6,242 nt of DNA. It comes from Solirubrobacteraceae bacterium (GTDB lineage Bacteria > Actinomycetota > Thermoleophilia > Solirubrobacterales > Solirubrobacteraceae). Positions 1 through 5,702 of this stretch are shown here, piece by piece; position 1 is the stretch's first letter; each line of letters begins with the position of its first letter. Location: assembly GCA_030038955.1 (NCBI GenBank), contig JASHQV010000285.1:1-6242 (forward strand). Direction: 5' to 3'. The notes beneath the pieces are model-generated. The model was not told the DNA's origin. It saw nothing but the letters and a program-made list of their open reading frames with translations, and ran no database searches. Made by a program: the position numbers and the translations under genes.

Positions 1-386
1 CCGGCCGAGCTGCTGGCGATGATCGCGCCAGTCACCGCAACCCCAACAGCCGCGCCGGTCTGGCGACAGGCCGAGGCGATCGAGCCGGCGACCCCGGCCT
101 GATCTCGGGGCATCCCCGAGAGCGCGGTGTTGGTGATTGGGGCGTTGACCAGCCCCGCGCCGGTCCCGAACACGAGGTAGGCGACGATCAGGTACCACAC
201 TGCGGCGTGGGCGGTCAGGCCGATCAGCAGGATCGCGCCCAACGCGATCAGCGCACCGGACATGATCAGGGCGAGCCGGGGTCCGCGGCTGGCGACCAAC
301 CGCCCCGAGACGATGGAGAACACGCCGAGCATCGCGGCCATCGGGATCGTGATCAGCCCTGCGTGCAACGCGCTGTCGCCACGAAC
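1..386 (-). pseudogene. 5'-truncated DHA2-type MFS transporter fragment
   Basis: On the minus strand one frame gives about 128 residues, beginning around VRGDSALHAGLITIP and running off the left edge with no stop. Hydrophobic stretches are visible: the segment after ALHAG, one around ALIMSGALIALGAILLIGL, one around WYLIVAYLVFGTGAGL, and one around AVGVAVTGAIIAS. The loop GRLVASRGPR resembles the repeated motif A loop of major facilitators, and the GLVNAPITNTALSGMP and AGSIASACRQTGAAVG segments are typical of the 14-helix EmrB/QacA (DHA2) drug:proton antiporters. The family usually has some 450-550 residues, so roughly the first half is missing. Upstream of V (386) the frame reads low-complexity GGGS-like codons and a TGA at 411-413, with no start codon or transporter N-terminus. 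The homology therefore ends abruptly. The substrate cannot be told. Family assignment is confident; calling it a pseudogene is an inference from the lost N-terminus. Confidence 0.75.
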
Positions 387-1088
387 TGATCCACCCCCGG
401 AAAAGCTGGTTCATTCCACAGGCTGTTTTCTCAGATGGTCGGACCCCTCGAGAACTACTCGTTCGATCATCTCTCGTCTACGCTCGATCTCGAACTCGTA
501 GACGGAGCACACGAACCGGAAGACCTGCGCTGGGTTGGCTGAAGCCTATGCGCCTGAAGGCTCGAATCACGGGACGGCTATCGCCGGTGCCGTGAACAAT
601 TGGTTCGTATACCGCCCAGTTGACACCACTCGCTGGATCTCCTTTATCGATGGAGGTTGTCGGAGGCGCCGGGATGGACGATGTGCACCACCTCAACACG
701 CGGGATTTTCGCCTCGAGCTTGAGCATCTGTGCCTCGCCGCGGCCGCGGCGGATCGCGCCGTAGCGATTCAGGGAACTCCTCGTTGCTGTAATTGAGACG
801 CTCCCTCCCGTACGCGGTATCCACGCCAGCCTCGCGCTTCCCCACGCTGTCACTTGGGAGTCCAAAACCACGCCTGATCGGGATCGGTGAGACCTTGGAC
901 GATGCAACGGAGCAGCACACCAGAGCGCCATCGGTTGCCCTGTCAGGCAAGGCATCCACGATCCGGGGCAGTGTGACCGGCGTCGTAGACGAAATCTCGC
1001 ATCGAGCCTGGCTCACTCACCTCGGTCAACGATGCGTGGGCGGCAATCCGACACGGTGACCCGTCAGCGATCTCCTGGCAGTTGTGAG
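387..1088. other. Gene-poor junction region
   Basis: About 700 bp between the truncated transporter and the end of lutC. It holds no ORF with recognisable family features. Both strands carry short open stretches, and the reading appears less GC-biased at third positions than in the neighbouring lut genes. The sequence next to the transporter break begins TGATCCACCCCCGG, which loosely recalls the TGAACC-CCCCGG type ends of some IS3-family elements, but I see no transposase. I found no convincing rho-independent terminator after the lutC stop. Best read as eroded or rearranged DNA, partly intergenic. Confidence 0.5.
411..955 (-). pseudogene. Possible decayed coding remnant, unidentified
   Basis: Three minus-strand open stretches follow one another in different frames. 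The first is open from about 955 down to 644 and ends with residues such as KIPRVEVVHIVHPGASDN. The second covers about 699-478 and contains SGVNWAVYEPIVHGTGDSRP. The third, 545-411 (44 residues, no start codon), contains VYEFEIERRREMIERV and ends in TGA. Their relay along one strand, with protein-like composition in successive pieces, is what an old gene with frameshifts would leave. I do not recognise the family, no start or ribosome binding site is convincing, and chance open frames are common in GC-rich DNA. Low confidence; it could simply be non-coding. Confidence 0.25.
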
Positions 1089-1754
1089 CTACCCAGGTTG
1101 CTGGACGATGATCACTACGATCAGGTCGCGCGGGCCGTGGACGCCTTCGACCCTGCTCAGTTCGATGTCGGAGCTGGCCGACGGGCCCGAGATCAGAGTG
1201 ATCGGCTGGCGCTGCTCGACCGCGGCGGGCGTTATTGCCGCCAGCGCTTGCGGGACCAGCAACACCAGCTGCTCAATCTCAACGACGCATATGTGATGAT
1301 CCGGAACTAGCGTCAGCGCTCGGCGGCCGCAGCGGGGACCGCCGTCGAGCACGAGTGTGCCCGTCTCGACAACGGCGATCGTGCAGCCGGTCAGCGCCGC
1401 GCCGATCTGATCCAGCTCCTGCGGCCGCAGCCCGGTGTCGGGGATGATCTCGATTCCCGCTGGTAGCCATCCGCTCGGCAGCTCCGACGGTATTGCGAGC
1501 TGCGTCAGGCCGTGTCGTTCGCAGGCGGCGCCCACCCGCGCGGTGACCTCCGCCGGTCCGCATTGCACCACCTCGGCGCCGTAGTCACGCAGCCGCTGCA
1601 CAAACAGCTCGATCAGCACGCCCAAAGGTTCGAGCTCTACCGGTTGACGACGGTACTCACGCGGAACCGGAACGTCCTCGGGACACTCGCTGGCCGGCAC
1701 GTCCGCCAGCGCATGCCTAATCCGCTCGAGGATGTCCTGCCGCGCGTCGCTCAC
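1089..1754 (-). CDS. lutC: LutC, LUD-domain lactate utilization protein
   Basis: LutC is the LUD-domain subunit of the LutABC iron-sulfur system that oxidises L-lactate to pyruvate in the cytoplasm. The product is 221 residues, close to the usual 200-240. I chose the GTG at 1752-1754 because it overlaps the lutB TGA in a GTGA arrangement (4 nt) and because family-like sequence starts just after it (SDARQDILERIRHAL). The frame stays open further upstream, but only as a shadow inside lutB. LUD hallmarks are VVETGTLVL (about 128-136), the PDHHICVVE segment (about 151-159) and the C-terminal SGPSASSDIELSRVEGVHGPRDL (189-211). The last of these carries the GPS-x-x-x-DIE and GVHGPR motifs. No strong Shine-Dalgarno precedes the GTG, so translation probably depends on coupling to lutB. 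It is the last gene of the operon; the TAG stop is at 1089-1091. Confidence 0.9.
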   Translation of the reverse strand: MSDARQDILERIRHALADVPASECPEDVPVPREYRRQPVELEPLGVLIELFVQRLRDYGAEVVQCGPAEVTARVGAACERHGLTQLAIPSELPSGWLPAGIEIIPDTGLRPQELDQIGAALTGCTIAVVETGTLVLDGGPRCGRRALTLVPDHHICVVEIEQLVLLVPQALAAITPAAVEQRQPITLISGPSASSDIELSRVEGVHGPRDLIVVIIVQQPG

Positions 1755-3184
1755 GATGTATGGCGCCACCAGTCGCGGAAGCTCTGGCGTGGTACCACTG
1801 GTAGGTCCCGTGCGGAGCTCCACGCCCGCAGCGGCCCGGGCAGCCGGGCGAGCTGTCCGGCCGGGGGGAGCGAAAGCTGCGCCAGCCGCCCCGAGCGCTG
1901 GGCGGCCTCGTAAAGCGCGCGGCTCGCGAACACGCGGGCGAGCGTCTGCATCGCGATCCGCTCGGCGGCCGCCGTCCGCAGGCTGCTTCCTGCCTGGTGG
2001 ACTCCAGCTTGCACCTGCTTGGCGCGGAGGTGGATCAGAATCCGGGGGATGTCGATCTTGACGGGGCACACCTCGTAGCAGGCGCCACACAGGCTCGAGG
2101 CATACGGCAGCGACCCCGCCGCTGGGCCGCGCAACATCGGCGTCAGGATCGCTCCGATCGGTCCCGAGTACACCGAGTCGTAGGCGTGACCCCCGGTCCG
2201 CTCGTACACAGGACAGACGTTAAGGCAGGCTGAGCAACGGATGCAGTTGAGCGCCTGGCGCCCGAGCTGATCAGCGAGGACGTCGGTACGGCCGTTGTCG
2301 AGCAGCACGAGATGAAAGTGCTGCGGGCCATCGCCATCGGTCACACCGCTCCACAGCGACGTGTACGGGTTCATCCGCTCGGCGGTTGAGGAGCGCGGCA
2401 ACAGCTGCAGGAACACCTCCAGGTCCTGCCAGCTCGGAACCAACTTCTCGATCCCCATCACGGCGATCAGCACTCCCGGCAGCGTGGTGCACATACGTGC
2501 GTTTCCCTCGGATTCCACGACCGCGATCGTGCCGCTCTCGGCGACCGCGAAGTTGACCCCGCAGATCCCGACGCGGGCCTGCAGGAACCGCTCTCGCAGG
2601 TATCGCCGGGCCAGCTCGGCCAGCTCGCGTGGATCATCCGATAGGTCGGCTGGCGCGTTGTCGAGCTTGCGCAGGAACAGCTCCCGGATTTCGGCCCGGT
2701 TCTTGTGGATCGCGGGAACCAGCAGGTGCGAGGGGACGTCGTCACCCAGCTGCACGATCAGCTGCGCTAAGTCGGTCTCGACGGCGCTGACCCCGCGCCT
2801 CGCCAGCGCGTCATTCAGCCCGATCTCCTCGCTGGTCAGCGACTTCGCCTTGACGACCATATCGACCCCCTCCGCGGCGACCAGCTGGCCGACGATCGCA
2901 TTGGCCTCTGCCGAGTCACGTGCCCAGTGGACGACGCCGCCGCCGTCGGTAACTGCGGACTCGAGCTGCGTCAGGTAGGTGTCGAGGTGGCGCAGCGTCC
3001 GCTCCTTCAGTGCGCGTCCGGCTTCGCGCAGCTGCTCCCAGTCCGGCAGCTCATCGATGACGCCGGCGCGCTTGGCACGAATCATGCGGGTGACCTTGCT
3101 GAGGTTATGCCGCAGCTGCGTGTCCGCCAGTGCAGCACGAGCTGCCTGCGGGAACGGCAGTGACGGAGTGGACGGTCCGCTCAT
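1751..3184 (-). CDS. lutB: LutB, iron-sulfur lactate utilization protein
   Basis: LutB is the large ferredoxin-like subunit of the LutABC L-lactate oxidation complex. The product is 477 residues, the normal family length. The ATG at 3182-3184 overlaps the lutA TGA as ATGA (4 nt), which decides the start; the upstream extension in the same frame is shadow sequence inside lutA. The N-terminal two thirds is a LUD-like domain with GGGVVHWA (81-88), VKAKSLTSEEIGLN (111-124), AESGTIAVVESEGNARM (215-231) and GIEKLVPS (244-251). The C-terminal part carries two cysteine clusters for 4Fe-4S binding: C314, C317, C320, C324 (CIRCSACLNVCPVY) and C366, C369, C373 (CGACYEVCPVKI). After residue 400 there is an Ala/Arg/Leu-rich tail, as is common in the family. 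No frameshift or missing key residue is visible. It appears intact and translationally coupled at both ends. Confidence 0.95.
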   Translation of the reverse strand: MSGPSTPSLPFPQAARAALADTQLRHNLSKVTRMIRAKRAGVIDELPDWEQLREAGRALKERTLRHLDTYLTQLESAVTDGGGVVHWARDSAEANAIVGQLVAAEGVDMVVKAKSLTSEEIGLNDALARRGVSAVETDLAQLIVQLGDDVPSHLLVPAIHKNRAEIRELFLRKLDNAPADLSDDPRELAELARRYLRERFLQARVGICGVNFAVAESGTIAVVESEGNARMCTTLPGVLIAVMGIEKLVPSWQDLEVFLQLLPRSSTAERMNPYTSLWSGVTDGDGPQHFHLVLLDNGRTDVLADQLGRQALNCIRCSACLNVCPVYERTGGHAYDSVYSGPIGAILTPMLRGPAAGSLPYASSLCGACYEVCPVKIDIPRILIHLRAKQVQAGVHQAGSSLRTAAAERIAMQTLARVFASRALYEAAQRSGRLAQLSLPPAGQLARLPGPLRAWSSARDLPVVPRQSFRDWWRHTS

Positions 3185-3912
3185 CGTTCGGTGCTCGCGA
3201 GAATCTCCGCCATGTGCATCGCCCTGACTCCTGCGCGCGCCCGCGAGAAGCCACCGCCGATGTGCATTAGGCACGAATTGTCGAGCGCCGTGCATACCTC
3301 GGCGCGACTATCGAGAATCGCGCGCATCTTGTCGGTCAGCATCGCGATCGACGTGTCGGCATTCTTGACTGCGAAGGTGCCGCCGAATCCGCAGCATTGA
3401 TCGGCGTCGGGCAGCTCCGCCAGCTCAAGACCCCGCACCGCCTGCAGCAGCTGCACAGGGCGCTCGCCCACATCGAGCAGCCGCAGGCTGTGGCAGGTGG
3501 GGTGGTACGCAACCCGGTGGGGAAAGTAGGCGCCGACGTCGACCGCCCCCAACCTGTTGACCAACAGCTCGGTCAGATCCAAGACCCGAGGCGCAAGAGT
3601 CGCGACCTCCCGGGCGAGCCCCTCGTCGCCGCTTGCGGCTGCTAGCCGCGGGTATTGCTCGCGGACCATGCCGACACACGAGGACGACGGCGACACCACC
3701 ACCTCGGCATGCGCGAACGCCCGCACGAACCGGCGGATGAGCGGCAGCGTCTCGCGCTCGTAGCCAGCGTTCCAGTGCATCTGCCCGCAGCAGGTCTGCT
3801 CCAACGGAAACTCAACCGCGACACCAAGCCGCTTGAGCAGCGCCACGGTGGCCTGCCCCGTTCGCGGGAACAGGGTGTCGGTGAGGCAGGTAATGAACAG
3901 GGCCGCCCGCAC
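3181..3912 (-). CDS. lutA: LutA, CCG-domain Fe-S oxidoreductase of lactate utilization
   Basis: LutA is the CCG-domain (heterodisulfide-reductase-like) subunit of the LutABC L-lactate oxidation system. The 243 residues match the usual length of about 240. Two cysteine-rich CCG repeats are present. The first has EQTCCGQMHWNAGY (C41, C42), with C9 before and C79 after it. The second has HPTCHSLR (C140), DQCCGFGGTFAVKN (C173, C174) and DNSCLMH (C214). The start is the GTG at 3910-3912: the protein then begins MRAALFITCLTDTLFP, the standard LutA N-terminus, and a stop lies in frame shortly upstream. No clear Shine-Dalgarno precedes it. The gene begins 10 nt after the FAH-family stop and ends overlapping lutB by 4 nt, so it is cotranscribed with both. 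A LutA/LutB/LutC set in this order is diagnostic of the lut operon. Glycolate oxidase iron-sulfur subunits share the CCG domain, but the LutB/LutC neighbours settle the call. Confidence 0.95.
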   Translation of the reverse strand: MRAALFITCLTDTLFPRTGQATVALLKRLGVAVEFPLEQTCCGQMHWNAGYERETLPLIRRFVRAFAHAEVVVSPSSSCVGMVREQYPRLAAASGDEGLAREVATLAPRVLDLTELLVNRLGAVDVGAYFPHRVAYHPTCHSLRLLDVGERPVQLLQAVRGLELAELPDADQCCGFGGTFAVKNADTSIAMLTDKMRAILDSRAEVCTALDNSCLMHIGGGFSRARAGVRAMHMAEILASTER

Positions 3913-3922
3913 TGCCGACCAA

Positions 3923-4770
3923 CTAGCCCGCAGCGACTAGCCTCTGCCGCTGCCGGCCCAGGCCGTCGATCTCCATCGTCATCACGCCGCCCGGAGCGAG
4001 GTACGGGAACGGGCCCGACAACGCCACACGCTCGGGCGCGCCGGTGCACAGCAGGTCGCCGGGCATCAGTGTCATGTGGTGGTTGAGGTGCACCATCACG
4101 CCGGCACCGAGAAGATCGGCTCGGCGGTGCAAAAATCCTGACGCGGCTCCTTGACCCAGCTGCGCAGCCGCGGTGCTCCCGAGTCGAGCCCGTCCACAGG
4201 CCGCAGCGCCGGGCCGACCTGACTGAACGTCGGTGCGCACCTGCCCTTCGACCACTGGCAACCGGAGACGTCAATCTGAGATGCGCGCTCGGAGACATCG
4301 TTGGCAACCATGTAGCCAGCCACGTAGTCGAATGCCTCAGCCATATCGTCCAAGTATCGCGGAGTGCGCTTGATCACCGCCGTAAGCTCTACCTCCGATT
4401 CGGTCCTGGTTGAGCCGCGCGGGATCACGACGTCGTCGTCGGGCCCGACGACGCGCGGACGATGCTTGAGGAACGCGACCGGGCATTCCGCTGGAGTGGC
4501 GCCCGACCCGGCGGCGTGGGTGGCGTGGCTCATGCCGATGCAGATGAACGCAATCGGCCGCGCGACGGACGGTCCAATCCGCTCGCCATCAACGGCGACC
4601 GGCTGGGAGCTGCCAGCCGCCAGCGCCCCGTGTACGCTGGCAGTGTCGACGGCGGCCAGGAACGCACCATCGATGTCCCGCATCAGTGGCCCCAGCGCGA
4701 GGGTGTCGCCGTCGTCGTCGCAGACAGTGGGACGCCCTGTCCTAACGGGGCCATATCGGACCCAATCCAT
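3923..4770 (-). pseudogene. Frameshifted FAH-family hydrolase (probable 2,4-diketo-3-deoxy-sugar-acid hydrolase)
   Basis: The ATG at 4768-4770 has an AAGAAGG ribosome binding site at 4775-4781 and gives MDWVRYGPV..., the usual N-terminus of sugar-acid FAH-family hydrolases. The frame ends at TGA 4096-4098 just after IFSVPA, where the family continues into helix-MTL-x-PGD. The next frame supplies exactly that (VHLNHHMTLMPGDLLCTGAP) to the TAG at 3923-3925. Restoring one base near 4099 gives a full-length 282-residue protein. Probable metal ligands remain: E126 and E128 in ESEVEL, D158 in ANDVSE. Other usually conserved positions are changed. The HAAE Glu is G88, NYxDH reads SHATH, KGKxxDTF reads KGRCAPTF, and TGTP reads TGAP. 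Known relatives cleave 2,4-diketo-3-deoxy-L-fuconate or -rhamnonate to pyruvate plus L-lactate; this role is inferred from resemblance and from the lut neighbours. Alternatives are a sequencing error, or a split gene with reinitiation at the TGATG. Confidence 0.75.
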
Positions 4771-4939
4771 CCGACCTTCTTGCTCAGGTTTCGCACTTTT
4801 ATTTTGCCTAGCGGGATCTGGGGTGTTTGCGGTGCGATGAGCAGTCGCGGTCGCTGATTCGGGCGTGGCGGATCGTCTCATCCACCAACTTCCCGAAGGT
4901 AGTCTCGAACTGATCGGAAGTGGGCCCGTGAGCCGCGCC
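4771..4939 (-). other. Intergenic gap with residual open frame
   Basis: This 169-nt spacer is unusually long for an operon otherwise spaced by 13 nt or less. Directly after the SDR stop the same minus frame stays open for 43 codons to a TAG at 4808-4810, including the protein-like run QFETTFGKLVDETIRHARI, but it has no ATG start. The end nearest the FAH gene is AT-richer (AAAATAAAAG on the minus strand around 4797-4805) and could hold a weak internal promoter, though no good -35/-10 pair is visible. It may be the scar of a deleted gene or a regulatory spacer. Confidence 0.4.
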
Positions 4940-4960
4940 TCAAACGATTGACGATCCGCC
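4867..4960. repeat. 11-bp perfect inverted repeat spanning the SDR stop codon
   Basis: GGCGGATCGTC at 4867-4877 is the exact reverse complement of GACGATCCGCC at 4950-4960, with 72 nt between. The right arm encodes the GGSSI end of the SDR at 4940, and the left arm lies in the spacer before the FAH gene. In mRNA the arms could pair into a long-looped stem. There is no U-tract, so it is not a standard terminator. A chance match of this length is possible. Confidence 0.4.
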
Positions 4961-5689
4961 GTCCAGGACGAGCGCGGCTCCGGTCGCGTATCCGCCGTCC
5001 GAGGCCAGATAGACGACAGCGGCGGCGACCTCCTCGGGCGTGGCGAATCGCTTCAGCGGCAAGCGCTGCGCGATCTCGGTGCGCACGGCCTGGACGTCGC
5101 CACGGTGACGGACCTCGGCGTCCAGCATCGGCGTCTCGATCGGGCCCGGACAGATGACGTTGACGTTGATCGATGGCCCAAGTTCGGCCGCCATGGCCCG
5201 CGTCAGGCCGAGGATGCCGGCCTTCGCCGCGCCGTAGGAGACATACGTCGGCGAGCCGAGGAACGACTGGTCGGACCCGATGTTGATGATGTGACCACCG
5301 CCATGGTCGAGCATCAGGAGGGCCACCTCTCGGGCCACATAGAAGCTGCCGGAGAGGTTGACGGCGATGGTCCGGTCCCACGCTTCCGGGTCGAGCTCGC
5401 GCAGAGGCCTGGCGTCGAGGATCGCCGCCGAGTTGACGAGCACATCGACCGGTCCGAGAGCTTGAGCGTCGCGAACCGCCTGCGCGACCGCGCGCGCATC
5501 GGAGACGTCCACCCGGATTGCCAGCGCGCGGTCACCGATCTCGGCTGCGAGGTCGTGCAACAGGTCTCCCCGCCGCGCGAACAGGGCCACGGTAGCCCCC
5601 TCGTGCGCGAAACGGCGGGCGGTGGCCGCGCCCACCCCCGACGACGCGCCCGTCACGATTGCGTGTCTTCCCTGCAACCGTCCGCTCAT
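4940..5689 (-). CDS. Classical short-chain dehydrogenase/reductase
   Basis: A complete 249-residue classical SDR, a cytoplasmic NAD(P)-dependent oxidoreductase. The Rossmann glycine motif is TGASSGVG (13-20), followed by ARR (38-40) at the end of strand 2, where basic residues favour NADP(H). Further landmarks are DV at 61-62, the NNAG-equivalent NSAA (86-89) and structural N111. The catalytic S139, Y152 and K156 have the normal 13-residue Ser-Tyr spacing (YGAAK). ICPGPIETPM (179-188) and LDGGSS (242-247) complete the fold. The ATG at 5687-5689 is supported by a strong ribosome binding site, GAGGAGAG, at 5695-5702. The stop of the upstream SDR is only 13 nt away, so the two are cotranscribed. 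The substrate is not readable from the sequence. In this operon a sugar 1-dehydrogenase or a hydroxy-acid dehydrogenase of a deoxy-sugar pathway would fit, but generic 3-oxoacyl-ACP-reductase-like SDRs look the same. Fold assignment is certain; the role is open. Confidence 0.95.
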   Translation of the reverse strand: MSGRLQGRHAIVTGASSGVGAATARRFAHEGATVALFARRGDLLHDLAAEIGDRALAIRVDVSDARAVAQAVRDAQALGPVDVLVNSAAILDARPLRELDPEAWDRTIAVNLSGSFYVAREVALLMLDHGGGHIINIGSDQSFLGSPTYVSYGAAKAGILGLTRAMAAELGPSINVNVICPGPIETPMLDAEVRHRGDVQAVRTEIAQRLPLKRFATPEEVAAAVVYLASDGGYATGAALVLDGGSSIV

Positions 5690-5694
5690 GGTTG

Positions 5695-5702
5695 CTCTCC
5701 TC
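5695..5702 (-). promoter_or_regulatory. Strong Shine-Dalgarno before the SDR at 4940-5689
   Basis: GAGGAGAG on the minus strand; its AGGAG core lies 7 nt from the ATG. It is the clearest ribosome binding site in the window, directly beside the TAA of the preceding SDR (5703-5705). This gene is thus translated independently, unlike lutB and lutC, which rely on overlaps. Confidence 0.8.

Noticed and set aside
475..504. 8-bp inverted repeat CGTCTACG / CGTAGACG with 14-nt loop
   Set aside because: About as long as expected by chance in 6 kb, with no U-tract and no gene positioned to use it.
650..796. 48-codon plus-strand open frame (MEVVGGAGMDDVHHLN...)
   Set aside because: No ribosome binding site, no recognisable family, and equally good short frames on the other strand. 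It cannot be separated from chance.
1020..1088. Possible terminator after lutC (ACGG-TGAC-CCGT)
   Set aside because: The stem is only 4 bp and no T-tract follows on the minus strand.
1755..2090. Upstream extension of the lutC reading frame by 112 codons
   Set aside because: It lies wholly inside lutB, is Arg/Pro/Ala-rich and has no family features. The GTG overlapping the lutB stop gives a normal LutC length.
2361..2978. 205-codon plus-strand open frame opposite lutB
   Set aside because: Ser/Arg-rich shadow of lutB with no domain signal or ribosome binding site.
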